DNA of 64,000 nt from JAFMPW01 sp041743085 (GTDB taxonomy: Bacteria; Bacteroidota; Bacteroidia; Flavobacteriales; Flavobacteriaceae). A program made the position numbers and the translations under genes. The stretch is from the NCBI GenBank assembly GCA_041743085.1, contig JBGTNL010000093.1, forward strand, positions 1 through 64,000. Direction: 5' to 3'. Of this stretch, positions 43,067-52,231 are shown in pieces (the stretch's first letter is position 1; every line of letters begins with the position of its first letter). The notes under the pieces were generated by a model. It saw nothing but the letters and a program-made list of their open reading frames with translations, made no database searches and was not told the DNA's origin.

Positions 43067-45562
43067 ATGAAGCAACTCCTGGCATACACCCTCCTTCTTT
43101 CTTCTTTTTTTAGCTTCTCCCAAACAAAAGCGGGGGGTATTGTTAAGGATGAATCCGGTTCACCGGTTGCCTTTGCGAATGTCATATTCAAGAATTCCAC
43201 GGAAGGAACCATAACAAATGATAATGGCAGGTTCTATTTGGAATCTGACGATTCGTATCAAACTTTGAGCGTGTCTTTTATAGGATACGAGACCAAAGAC
43301 ATTCCCTTAACCGCCAGGGTAAACTACAATATGGGGATTGTGCTTGCCGAAAGCAAGGAACAATTGGATGAGGTAGTGGTTTATGTGGGGAAACAATCCA
43401 AAAAGAATAATCCGGCTATAGATATTCTCAAGAAGATCTGGGCCAGGAAAAGGATCAATGGGTTGCGTAAGTTTAAGCAATACCGATACGATAAATATGA
43501 GAAGATAGAGTTCGACCTCAATACCATTGACAGTGCATTAATGAAAAGCAGCGTTTTCAAAGGAATGGAATTTATATTTGCTGATCTTGATACCTCCCGT
43601 ATCACGGGAAAAACCTACCTACCCATTTTTCTAAACGAGACATTTTCCAAAATATATGGCGATAATGTGCTGAACGAGGAAAAGGAAGATGTAATGGGGA
43701 GTAAAAATTCAGGTTTTAGTAACAACCAGGCGATTATCGGTTTTGTAGAAGATCTGTATACGGATTACGATATTTATAACAATTATCTGAAGTTCTTCGA
43801 CAAGAGTTTTACAAGTCCTCTTTCCAGGACAGGGGTAGACACGTATAACTACGTGCTCTCAGATAGTGCTTACATTGATAATAAATGGTGTTACAACATT
43901 ATTTACTATCCCAGGCGAAAAAACGAGCTTACCTTTAAGGGAGATTTTTGGGTGAATGATACCACTTTCGCCATAAAGAAAATAAACCTGGAGGTGACCA
44001 AAAGTGCCAACATCAACTGGGTTAAGGACATTTATATTGAGCAGGATTTTGAAGTGGTGAACGATTCTGTTTTTCTGCTGAAGCGCGATTATATGCTTAG
44101 CGACTTCAGTTACAGCAAAAAGGAACAATCCAAAGGGGTGTATGGTAAACGGACAACCGTTTACGCTAACTATACCTTTAACATTCCGAAGCCAGGGAAG
44201 TTTTACGAAAATGTCGCCGATCCCTTTGATCCTGCGGTTTTTAGCCGGGATAGTATTTTTTGGAAAAACAACCGTCTTGAAGCCTTGAATAAGGATGAGA
44301 GCGGTATTTATAAACTCCTGGATACACTCAAAACGGTCCCCAAGTTCCGAACGTACTACGACGTAGTAAGCATTCTGGGTTCCGGATATGTGGAGATCGA
44401 CAAATGGGATCTGGATATAGGCTCCATGTATGATCTCTTCGGTTACAATGAGGCCGAAGGAATACGTGTGAGGGCGGGCGTAAGGACATATTTTGGCCAA
44501 AATGATCCCTGGCGGCTGGAAGGTTATATGGCGTATGGTTTTATGGATCAAAAATTTAAGCACGGCTTTTCTGCCAAATTTCTAGTGGATCGTAAAAGCA
44601 GGCTTATCCTTTCGGGAGGGAACAGGCGCGACGTGGAGCAGTTAGGCCTGAGCTTAACTTCCACAAACGATGTGCTGGGCAGGAGTATTGCTTCTTCATC
44701 CCTGGTGTCAGTGGGCTCTAATGACCGGCTTACCAACATTAACCTGAGCACTTTCAATATTGAAATTGAACCGCTGACGAATTTCAGGATCCTGTTTGGA
44801 GGTTCTTTCAGGACTTTGGATTCTGCCTTGCCCGATGCTTTCAGTCTGGATTACCTTGATCCTGATTCGCCTACAGGGATCTCCTCGGAGATCAAACAGT
44901 TCGATCTCAATACAACCCTTATTTTTACACCGGGCAAGCGTACGATTGGGTATGGTGTGGAACGAAGGGATATCAACGACAACTATAGTACATTATTACT
45001 CAACTATAGTAAGGGCTTAAAAGGTTTTCTGGAAAGCGATTTCGACTATGAAAAAATACAATTTTCCTATACGCAGCCCTGGCAAATAGGCGGTATTGGA
45101 AGATTGAGAAGTACTATTGAAGTTGGAAAGACCTTTGGAGAAGTTCCTTTAGGACTGTTGAATGTGATCCCGGGCAACCAGACTATCTTTTCCCTTTATA
45201 ATACCTTTCCAAATTTGAATTTCTATGAGTTTGTTACGGACACGTATACCTCCCTTCATCTTGAACACAATTTTAACGGAAGGTTACTGTCCAGGATCCC
45301 GTTCATGCGTAACTGGGACTTGAGGGAAATTGTTGGTGTCAGGGGTGTGTGGGGTCAACTTTCGGATGAGAATATAACCTTAAGCAGCCCGACAAATATT
45401 CCTTTGATGGCTCCGAACGATAAAATTTATTGGGAGTACTCCTTTGGCGTGGGAAATATATTTAGGATTTTTCGGATCGATTTTAATTTCAGAGGTAACT
45501 ACCTGGACAATCCCAATGCCAGGCCTTTTAGTGTTACCGGTTCCTTCGGGTTTAGTTTTTAG
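43067..45562 (+). CDS. DUF5686 / carboxypeptidase-regulatory-like outer-membrane protein
   Basis: 831 residues. A signal peptide (about 1-18, FFSFSQ) is followed by a CarboxypepD_reg-like beta-sandwich (GGIVKDESGSPVAFANVIFKNS..., to about 105), then a DUF5686 body that resembles an outer-membrane barrel and ends in an amphipathic strand (RPFSVTGSFGFSF). No TonB box or plug is visible, so it is not a typical SusC/TonB receptor. Such proteins are common in Bacteroidota; function unknown. Single gene. Confidence 0.88.
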   Translation: MKQLLAYTLLLSSFFSFSQTKAGGIVKDESGSPVAFANVIFKNSTEGTITNDNGRFYLESDDSYQTLSVSFIGYETKDIPLTARVNYNMGIVLAESKEQLDEVVVYVGKQSKKNNPAIDILKKIWARKRINGLRKFKQYRYDKYEKIEFDLNTIDSALMKSSVFKGMEFIFADLDTSRITGKTYLPIFLNETFSKIYGDNVLNEEKEDVMGSKNSGFSNNQAIIGFVEDLYTDYDIYNNYLKFFDKSFTSPLSRTGVDTYNYVLSDSAYIDNKWCYNIIYYPRRKNELTFKGDFWVNDTTFAIKKINLEVTKSANINWVKDIYIEQDFEVVNDSVFLLKRDYMLSDFSYSKKEQSKGVYGKRTTVYANYTFNIPKPGKFYENVADPFDPAVFSRDSIFWKNNRLEALNKDESGIYKLLDTLKTVPKFRTYYDVVSILGSGYVEIDKWDLDIGSMYDLFGYNEAEGIRVRAGVRTYFGQNDPWRLEGYMAYGFMDQKFKHGFSAKFLVDRKSRLILSGGNRRDVEQLGLSLTSTNDVLGRSIASSSLVSVGSNDRLTNINLSTFNIEIEPLTNFRILFGGSFRTLDSALPDAFSLDYLDPDSPTGISSEIKQFDLNTTLIFTPGKRTIGYGVERRDINDNYSTLLLNYSKGLKGFLESDFDYEKIQFSYTQPWQIGGIGRLRSTIEVGKTFGEVPLGLLNVIPGNQTIFSLYNTFPNLNFYEFVTDTYTSLHLEHNFNGRLLSRIPFMRNWDLREIVGVRGVWGQLSDENITLSSPTNIPLMAPNDKIYWEYSFGVGNIFRIFRIDFNFRGNYLDNPNARPFSVTGSFGFSF

Positions 45563-45670
45563 GATTTCCACATCGGAAAGGTATATATCCTTAAGCTCGG
45601 AGATTGCCGGAATTCTTCACGAATGCCTCTCTTCCATTTTGTAACCAATTGAAATATTCCTACTCTATTA

Positions 45671-45705
45671 TTGCGAAAGAGGGCTCCTGATTTGCTTACC
45701 TTTGC
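45671..45705 (+). promoter_or_regulatory. Promoter of ppa
   Basis: TTG (45671-45673) and TACCTTTGC (45697-45705), 23-bp spacer; the ATG follows 20 bp later after AAGG. Confidence 0.75.
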
Positions 45706-45724
45706 AATGCTAAAATAAGGTGCT

Positions 45725-46252
45725 ATGACCGCGGCCGAAGTTACCTCATTTGATGTATTAATTGAAATTCCGAAGGGGAGCAGGAACAAATACGAATACG
45801 ATTTTAAACTTAAAAGGATCCGATACGATCGGATGATATTTTCTTCCATGATGTACCCTGCGGACTATGGGTTTATTCCCGAAATTCTGGCATTGGATGG
45901 GGATCCTCTGGATGTATTGGTGTTAGTAACAGAACCTACCTTTCCCCGCTGTGTGATGGAGGTAAAGCCCATAGGGGTGTTTCACATGGCCGATGAAAAA
46001 GGCCCGGATGAGAAAGTCATATGTGTCCCGGTTTCCGATCCTATTGGGAACAGGGTGAATGATTTAAAGGAACTCAACGCCCATCTCATTAAGGAGATCG
46101 AACATTTCTTTAAAGTATATAAGGAACTTGAGAAGAAAAAGGTAGATGTTGATGGCTGGGGCGATGTTTACGAGGCCAAAGAGATCATTGCCAATTGCAT
46201 CAATAGATTTAAAGAAAGTGATGTGCCTGTCAGGGAAGTGAGTATTAAATAA
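45725..46252 (+). CDS. ppa: Inorganic pyrophosphatase (soluble, family I)
   Basis: Hydrolyses PPi to phosphate. 175 residues with the family I signature DGDPLDVLV (Asp58, Asp60, Asp63 bind Mg2+), preceded by EIPKGSRNKYEYD and YPADYGFIP. A membrane-bound, ion-pumping pyrophosphatase gene lies 244 bp downstream on the same strand, an unusually direct pairing. Confidence 0.97.
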   Translation: MTAAEVTSFDVLIEIPKGSRNKYEYDFKLKRIRYDRMIFSSMMYPADYGFIPEILALDGDPLDVLVLVTEPTFPRCVMEVKPIGVFHMADEKGPDEKVICVPVSDPIGNRVNDLKELNAHLIKEIEHFFKVYKELEKKKVDVDGWGDVYEAKEIIANCINRFKESDVPVREVSIK

Positions 46253-46299
46253 GGTGCCTTCCATATTCCTGAAAAAAACAGCGTGACCGGAAAGTCAAA

Positions 46300-46360
46300 T
46301 CAAGCCGTCATTGCGAACGCAGTGAGGTCCTCTGTGGCCTGACTGCCAACGGTTTAAAGA
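46300..46360. repeat. GTCATTGCGAACGCAGTGAGG-type dispersed repeat relic
   Basis: CCGTCATTGCGAACGCAG at about 46304 belongs to the 'GTCATTGCGA' intergenic repeat type seen in many bacterial genomes. Only one partial copy is present here, in the ppa-hppA spacer. Confidence 0.4.
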
Positions 46361-46432
46361 TAGCTTCTTTTCGCTCACTGACAACTGACCTTACTTTTCA
46401 AAAACCCTCTTTCATATTCTAAACCATTTTAC

Positions 46433-46441
46433 TACTTTTGC
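46433..46441 (+). promoter_or_regulatory. Promoter -7 element of hppA
   Basis: TACTTTTGC fits TAnnTTTG; no convincing -33 TTG. The ATG is at 46497. Confidence 0.5.
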
Positions 46442-46496
46442 CCCCGTTTTAACCCGGAACTCATCTTGAGTTTTTTTTTATAAATAACTAAGCAAC

Positions 46497-48905
46497 ATGG
46501 AACTAATCGTAAACTATTTGTGGGCATTTGGTATTTTGGGCCTTCTTTTTGTACTTGTTAAGAATATGTGGGTATCCAAACAGGAGGAGGGTAATGAAAA
46601 AATGGCCAGAATTGCAAAGAATATTGCCGATGGAGCAATGTCCTTTCTAAAAGCGGAATACCGGATTCTTTCAATTTTTGTAATCGCCGTGGCCATTCTT
46701 CTGTATTTTAAGGGTGCTTCGGAAACCGGATCCAACGGTATGGTGGCTGTATCTTTCGTAGTAGGTGCTATTTGTTCGGCATTGGCCGGTTTTATTGGCA
46801 TGCGCGTGGCTACGAAAGCTAATGTAAGAACTACTCAGGCCGCCAGGACTTCTTTGGGAAAGGCTCTGGAAGTTGCCTTCGCGGGAGGCTCTGTGATGGG
46901 ACTTGGGGTAGTAGGTCTGGGCGTATTGGGACTAAGTGGATTATTCACCCTTTATAGTGGGCAAGGATGGGCAATCGGGGAAGTTTTGAACGTGCTTTCC
47001 GGGTTTTCTCTTGGAGCCTCTTCTATAGCTTTGTTCGCACGTGTAGGTGGCGGTATCTATACCAAAGCCGCAGATGTTGGTGCCGACCTCGTAGGCAAGG
47101 TGGAAGCAGGTATTCCCGAGGATCATCCTTTAAATCCGGCAACAATTGCAGATAACGTTGGTGATAATGTTGGCGATGTTGCGGGAATGGGTGCAGACCT
47201 TTTCGAGTCGTACGTAGGTTCAATTATCGGTACTATGGTATTGGGCGCCACTTTTGTTACTTTGCCGGAATTTACGGCTTCTTTCGATGGCCTTGGCGCG
47301 GTATATCTGCCATTGGCCCTGGCCGCGGTTGGCATTGTTATGTCTATTATCGGTACTTTTTTAGTACGAGTAAAGGATGGCGGTTCCCCGCACAAGGCTT
47401 TGAACATGGGCGAATTCGGATCTGCATTCTTAATGTTGATCGCATCCTATTTTATTATACAACAAATGCTTCCTGAAACCTGGATGGAAGGCGGAAAAGA
47501 GTTTACCTCTCTGGGCGTTTTCTGGGCCACGATCGCGGGCCTGGTTGCCGGATTGCTGGTAGGTAAAGTAACGGAATATTACACAGGAACTGGTAAACCG
47601 CCCGTTAGGTCCATCGTTCGGCAATCCGAAACGGGTTCGGCCACTAATATCATAGCAGGCCTTGGGGTAGGGATGATGTCTACAGCAATTCCCATTCTTT
47701 TGATCGCAGCGGCTATTCTGGTATCCCACTATTTTGCCGGCCTTTATGGAATTGCCATCGCGGCTGTGGGGATGTTGGCAAATACGGGGATACAACTTGC
47801 CGTTGATGCCTACGGCCCTATTTCCGACAATGCGGGTGGCATAGCGGAGATGGCAGAACTGCCGGCTGAGGTCCGCGAACGTACCGATAAGCTGGATGCC
47901 GTAGGGAATACAACTGCCGCCATCGGTAAGGGATTTGCGATCGCGTCCGCAGCTTTGACAGCATTGGCATTGTTTGCCGCCTTTATGAAAACCGCAAATG
48001 TCACGGCTATCGATGTATCACAACCCGATATTATGGCAGGGCTGTTGGTTGGAGGTATGTTGCCGTTTGTATTTTCGGCCTTATCGATAAACGCCGTAGG
48101 CCGGGCAGCTATGGCAATGATCGAGGAGGTGCGTCGGCAATTCAGGGACATCCCTCAATTAAATGCAGCGCTGGCCGTTATGCGAAAATATGATTCCGAC
48201 ATGTCCAAGGCGACCGAAGCTGATAGAAAAATATTCGACGCCGCCGATGGCTACGCGGAATACGATAAGTGTGTTGCGATATCCACTAAGGCCTCTATTA
48301 AGGAAATGGTCTTTCCCGGTCTGCTGGCAATTGCCGTGCCTGTTGCCGTTGGCTTTATAGGAGGTGCTGAGATGCTGGGCGGATTGCTTGCCGGAGTGAC
48401 CACTGCGGGTGTTTTGATGGCCATTTTCCAATCCAATGCCGGAGGCGCCTGGGACAACGCAAAAAAAATGATAGAAGAAGAGGGTAGAAAAGGTACGGAA
48501 GCCCATAAGGCAGCTGTAGTTGGGGATACCGTAGGAGATCCGTTTAAGGATACCTCAGGCCCCTCCCTTAACATTCTATTAAAATTGATGTCTGTAGTGG
48601 CCCTGGTAATTGCGCCAAGCATTGCGCTCTCTACTGATAGTCTGACAGCTTATGCCGAAAATGGGATGTTCAAGGAAGTGAAAAAAGAGGTTCGGGTAAA
48701 AATGGAGAGCCAGCCGGACGATATGGTTAAGGCCATTGTGACAACCACCACTACCGAGGAGCGAAAAACCGCATCCAACGAATATGTTTACACAGGCAGT
48801 CCGGAAGAGGTAGAGGCCAGGATCAATGCCCTGCGTCAGGAAAAGGAGACTGATACCAAGGTGAATAAGGTGATTAAAGAGGTGGAGGTAGATGTGAATG
48901 AATAA
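46497..48905 (+). CDS. hppA: Membrane-bound ion-translocating pyrophosphatase
   Basis: Uses PPi hydrolysis to pump Na+ and/or H+. 802 residues with about 16 membrane segments. Catalytic stretches DVGADLVGKVE, DNVGDVAGMGADLFESY and, late, GDTVGDPFKDTSGPS are intact. GNTTAAIGKG (near residue 470) has Ala where K+-independent enzymes have Lys, so a K+-dependent, probably Na+-pumping type is expected. After the last membrane segment comes a hydrophilic extension of about 85 residues (KEVKKEVRVKMES ... KVIKEVEVDVNE), rich in Glu, Lys and Val, that most family members lack. Confidence 0.96.
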   Translation: MELIVNYLWAFGILGLLFVLVKNMWVSKQEEGNEKMARIAKNIADGAMSFLKAEYRILSIFVIAVAILLYFKGASETGSNGMVAVSFVVGAICSALAGFIGMRVATKANVRTTQAARTSLGKALEVAFAGGSVMGLGVVGLGVLGLSGLFTLYSGQGWAIGEVLNVLSGFSLGASSIALFARVGGGIYTKAADVGADLVGKVEAGIPEDHPLNPATIADNVGDNVGDVAGMGADLFESYVGSIIGTMVLGATFVTLPEFTASFDGLGAVYLPLALAAVGIVMSIIGTFLVRVKDGGSPHKALNMGEFGSAFLMLIASYFIIQQMLPETWMEGGKEFTSLGVFWATIAGLVAGLLVGKVTEYYTGTGKPPVRSIVRQSETGSATNIIAGLGVGMMSTAIPILLIAAAILVSHYFAGLYGIAIAAVGMLANTGIQLAVDAYGPISDNAGGIAEMAELPAEVRERTDKLDAVGNTTAAIGKGFAIASAALTALALFAAFMKTANVTAIDVSQPDIMAGLLVGGMLPFVFSALSINAVGRAAMAMIEEVRRQFRDIPQLNAALAVMRKYDSDMSKATEADRKIFDAADGYAEYDKCVAISTKASIKEMVFPGLLAIAVPVAVGFIGGAEMLGGLLAGVTTAGVLMAIFQSNAGGAWDNAKKMIEEEGRKGTEAHKAAVVGDTVGDPFKDTSGPSLNILLKLMSVVALVIAPSIALSTDSLTAYAENGMFKEVKKEVRVKMESQPDDMVKAIVTTTTTEERKTASNEYVYTGSPEEVEARINALRQEKETDTKVNKVIKEVEVDVNE

Positions 48906-48924
48906 CGAATGCCGTATAAAGCTA

Positions 48925-48957
48925 AAAAAACCCGTAACATAGTTTGCGGGTTTTTTT
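48925..48957 (+). terminator. Rho-independent terminator after hppA
   Basis: AAAAACCCG (to 48934) pairs with CGGGTTTTT (from 48947), ending in seven T. Clear intrinsic terminator. Confidence 0.88.
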
Positions 48958-48981
48958 GTGGAATGGTATCTTAATAGCGCA

Positions 48982-50247
48982 ATGGAATACAACGACCTTA
49001 CAGCATTGGGTATTGCCTTTGGTTTAGGGCTATTGGTAGGGCTGCAACGCCAAAAGACGGACAATAAGATGGCCGGTGTCCGCACCTTTACCCTTATCTC
49101 GGTTTTGGGGGTTATGAGTGGCCTGTTGTCCCGGGACCTTAACAATCCTTTCATCCTCCCCTTAATGGGTATTGCGTTAACGGCACTTTTAGTGATGGCA
49201 AATATCGTTAAGCTAAAAAAGTTTACTGACCCCGATGTGGGGCAGACAACAGAGGTTGCTGCGCTGCTGATGTTTGCAATCGGTGCTTATTTGGTGATGG
49301 GAGATCGGGTTTTGGCGGTTATCGTGGGTGGTACTACTGCTGTATTGCTCTATATAAAAGAAAGGTTGCACGGTTTTATAGAACGGCTTAAAGAAAAGGA
49401 TCTGTCGGCCATTATGACCTTCACCGGTATTTCTCTTATCATCCTCCCGATACTACCCGATCGGACCTATGGCCCCCTCGATGTTCTAAATCCCCGAAAC
49501 ATCTGGCTCATGGTAGTTTTGATAGTTGGCATTAGCGTCATAGGGTATTTTATATACAAGTTCGTTGGAAAAAAAACAGGGATCATTACCAATGGAATTT
49601 TAGGAGGCCTTATCAGTAGTACGGCGACGACAGTTAGTTATGCAAGAAAAACCTCCGGCACCAAATCCATTGCGAAAATTGCCGCGTTTATCATCACCAC
49701 TGCCTCCGCTATTGCCCTGGTACGGGTTTTAATAGAGGTAGGAATAATCATACCGCAGAAACTTCCACAGATCATACTTCCCCTGGCGATCGAATTTTTT
49801 TTAATGGCCTTGTTGTGCGTAGGTCTCTTCTATCTGATAAACAAGGATAATAAGGATGATGAAATGCCGGAACCTGAAAATCCGGCCCAATTCAAAAGTG
49901 CGATGATCTTCGGATTATTATACGGCCTTATTTTACTGGCTGTGGCATTTACCAAACAGGAGTTCGGTAACAATGCACTTTATATAGTGGCAATAATCAG
50001 TGGCCTTACGGACGTAGACGCCATTACACTTTCCCTCTCGCAATTGATGAAAAATGACGGACTTGATGTTTCCACCGGATGGCGGTTAATTCTTCTGGCC
50101 TCAATTTCCAATTTGTTATTTAAAGGTGTAATGGCCGCCATTTTGGGAACACGTCAGTTAGCCAAATGGATTTCCATTACTTTTGGCATTTCCATTGCAG
50201 CCGGACTTTTGATCATGTGGCTGTGGCCCGAAAACTGGCATTTTTGA
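48982..50247 (+). CDS. MgtC/SapB-type DUF4010 membrane protein
   Basis: 421 residues from the ATG at 48982 (MEYNDLTALGIAFGLGLLVGLQRQ), which is the typical MgtC-like start; the in-frame GTG at 48958 lies in the hppA terminator and is rejected. The N-terminal MgtC-like domain is followed by a DUF4010 domain with about eight further membrane segments and a short acidic loop (DNKDDEMPEPENP). Function unknown; MgtC itself helps growth at low Mg2+ by acting on ATP synthase, but that cannot be assumed here. The App1-like gene begins 1 nt after its stop. Confidence 0.87.
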   Translation: MEYNDLTALGIAFGLGLLVGLQRQKTDNKMAGVRTFTLISVLGVMSGLLSRDLNNPFILPLMGIALTALLVMANIVKLKKFTDPDVGQTTEVAALLMFAIGAYLVMGDRVLAVIVGGTTAVLLYIKERLHGFIERLKEKDLSAIMTFTGISLIILPILPDRTYGPLDVLNPRNIWLMVVLIVGISVIGYFIYKFVGKKTGIITNGILGGLISSTATTVSYARKTSGTKSIAKIAAFIITTASAIALVRVLIEVGIIIPQKLPQIILPLAIEFFLMALLCVGLFYLINKDNKDDEMPEPENPAQFKSAMIFGLLYGLILLAVAFTKQEFGNNALYIVAIISGLTDVDAITLSLSQLMKNDGLDVSTGWRLILLASISNLLFKGVMAAILGTRQLAKWISITFGISIAAGLLIMWLWPENWHF

Positions 50248-50248
50248 T

Positions 50249-51259
50249 ATGGGTATCTTCTTCGATAAAAAAGACGCACTGCAGATTATCGCCTTTCAAA
50301 GTTATGGCACAGATAGTCATTTGTATGCCAGGGGGAGGGCTCTGGAAGATGAGAATATCGATCTGTCCGAAAAAGGTTTTTTTAAGTTGTTGCTAAATAC
50401 CTGGAAACGCTTTGATGCCGATGAGGTAAGGAATACCAGACTTTCACTAAAGCTTCCGGATAATACCGTTTATTATACCGATACGGATGGCGATGGTTAT
50501 TACTTATTTGAAACTCCCTTAGGAGAACTTTCCAAATTAACGAACGATGAAGGCTGGTTGTCCTATGAGATATCATATGCAGATGTAACTATTGAACGTG
50601 AAATCACAAATGAAAACCGTTTTCCCGGGGAAATATTGATTCCATCCCGGGATGCCGATTTCGGTGTTATAAGCGATATTGATGACACCATCATTCATAC
50701 GGGAGTTGTATCGTCATTGAAATGGCAGGTGATCAAGAATACTGTTTTCAAAAGGCCAGAAACAAGGATCCCGTTGGAAGGTGCAGCTCAATTTTACCAT
50801 TTATTTCATCGCGGTCGATCCGGGTGCGATAATAATCCTATTTTCTACGTAAGCCATAGTCCATGGAACCTATATCGCTACCTTGAATTTTTCCTGAAAA
50901 AGAACAATTTCCCAAAAGGCCCCATCTTGTTGAGAAGCTTTTCAAACTTTAGAAATAGAAAGGATGAAAGTGAAAAACCTCAAAAGCAACGCGAGATCCT
51001 GAATATTTTGAAAACTTACCCTGAGTTAAGATTTATTTTAGTCGGGGATAGCGGGGAGCGGGATGCCGATATCTACATAGAGATTGCGGAATCCCATCCC
51101 GATCGTATTCTGGCGATCTATTTAAGAAGCGTAAAACACAAGCAGAAAATGTTGCGTGTTAAAGGCCTCTTTAAAGATTATAAGTCCACTCCGGTGTTGC
51201 TGGTGGAAAAAAGTGAAGATGCGGTACAACACGCAAGAAATAACGGATTCATTAAATAA
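50249..51259 (+). CDS. App1-like phosphatidate phosphatase domain protein (DUF2183)
   Basis: 336 residues. The HAD-type motif DIDDTIIHTGVV (near residue 144) is the DxDxT catalytic signature of the App1 phosphatidate phosphatase family; FYVSHSPWNLY and LVGDSGERDADIY supply the other conserved acidic and Ser positions. It likely removes phosphate from phosphatidate or another phospholipid. Directly behind the MgtC/DUF4010 gene (1-nt gap), so translationally coupled. Confidence 0.88.
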   Translation: MGIFFDKKDALQIIAFQSYGTDSHLYARGRALEDENIDLSEKGFFKLLLNTWKRFDADEVRNTRLSLKLPDNTVYYTDTDGDGYYLFETPLGELSKLTNDEGWLSYEISYADVTIEREITNENRFPGEILIPSRDADFGVISDIDDTIIHTGVVSSLKWQVIKNTVFKRPETRIPLEGAAQFYHLFHRGRSGCDNNPIFYVSHSPWNLYRYLEFFLKKNNFPKGPILLRSFSNFRNRKDESEKPQKQREILNILKTYPELRFILVGDSGERDADIYIEIAESHPDRILAIYLRSVKHKQKMLRVKGLFKDYKSTPVLLVEKSEDAVQHARNNGFIK

Positions 51260-51297
51260 AATTAAGATAAACTTTTCTATGGTTCCGGAAAGTACTG

Positions 51298-51912
51298 CTA
51301 AAAAAGCCCGTTAATTTCCGCATCAATTTTATTGATCACCTCTCCCAAATGCTCAGGGTTGTCAACAAAATCCAGTTTATCGACATCTGCGATCAAAAGG
51401 TTTCCCTTTTCGTAACTGTGGGCCCAGGCCTCGTACCGCTCATTCAACCGACTTAAATAATCGATCGATATGGAATTTTCATATTCTCTGCCACGCTTGT
51501 GAATTTGGTCTACCAGATTCGGGATAGAACTCCTTAAATAGATCAACAGGTCCGGGGGCTGTACCAAACTCTCCATAAGATCGAACAGACTGGAATAATT
51601 GCTGAAATCCCTGTTGGTCATCAGACCCATTGCATGTAAATTAGGAGCAAAAATATGGGCATCCTCATAAATTGTCCTGTCCTGTATTACATTTTTACCA
51701 CTTTCCCTGATTTTAAGGATCTGACGGTACCTGCTATTTAAGAAGTAAATTTGAAGATTAAAGCTCCACCGCTCCATTTGGGTATAAAAATCGTCCAGAT
51801 ATGGATTGTCAACCACATCCTCAAAATGGGCTTCCCACTTATAATGTCTGGAAAGTAATTTGGTCAACGTTGTCTTGCCGGCTCCAATGTTTCCTGCAAC
51901 TGCAATGTGCAT
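51298..51912 (-). CDS. Deoxynucleoside kinase (stand-alone)
   Basis: 204 residues from the ATG at 51912 (MHIAVAGNIGAGKTTLTKLL). P-loop GNIGAGKT at 7-14, ED/ER motif FEDVVDNPYL, the substrate segment SFNLQIYFLNSRYRQ, DRTIYEDAHIFA and lid KRGREYE. It phosphorylates deoxynucleosides for salvage. It is a paralogue of the kinase half of the FolK fusion at 4948-6093. The longer in-frame start at 51960 lies before the beta strand that opens the fold and is not needed. Confidence 0.93.
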   Translation of the reverse strand: MHIAVAGNIGAGKTTLTKLLSRHYKWEAHFEDVVDNPYLDDFYTQMERWSFNLQIYFLNSRYRQILKIRESGKNVIQDRTIYEDAHIFAPNLHAMGLMTNRDFSNYSSLFDLMESLVQPPDLLIYLRSSIPNLVDQIHKRGREYENSISIDYLSRLNERYEAWAHSYEKGNLLIADVDKLDFVDNPEHLGEVINKIDAEINGLF

Positions 51913-52055
51913 AATGGGTAATGATTTATGGTTGGTGTCGTATTCGTCAAGGGCACGCAATATACGAAGTATCTCGGGTACGTGAAAAAATAGTTGTTGA
52001 AATACCCAGAGATAATAATTATGCGAACATAATTTTTATTTTATGTGCAAATACG

Positions 52056-52063
52056 TACTTTTG
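52056..52063 (+). promoter_or_regulatory. Promoter -7 element of metK
   Basis: TACTTTTG fits TAnnTTTG. Transcription would begin near 52070, right before the candidate riboswitch, giving a leader of about 160 nt. Confidence 0.55.
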
Positions 52064-52073
52064 GCGAAATAAT

Positions 52074-52152
52074 GTCAGAGGAAAGATTTGACTGATTGCA
52101 ACCTCAGGTTCCTGAAATTAATTCAGGATAAAAAAATGCTAAAGCAGCCCTT
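52074..52152 (+). ncRNA. Candidate SAM-II/SAM-V-like riboswitch in the metK leader
   Basis: The layout matches the SAM-II/SAM-V pseudoknot class: a short stem GAGG (52078-52081) with CCTC (52102-52105), a conserved-looking loop GATTTGACTGATTGCAA between the arms, an inserted CCTGAA-TTAA-TTCAGG hairpin (about 52111-52127), then AAAAAATGCTAAAGCAG, where GCTAAAG is the hallmark 3' strand. CTG in the loop can pair with CAG in that strand. It lies between a promoter-like element and metK, the SAM synthetase gene. Call made from memory of the consensus, without a covariance model. Confidence 0.55.
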
Positions 52153-52231
52153 GCCGAAATCAAAACGGCACCTGTTTTAACTTCCCTGCAACTTTCTTTC
52201 AATTCTTTTGTCTCATTTAAATTTATGTGTT

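Noticed and set aside
43859..44563. Long open frame (234 codons) on the minus strand
   Set aside because: Fully inside the DUF5686 gene on the opposite strand, with low-complexity composition and no recognisable domain; a mirror of coding bias.
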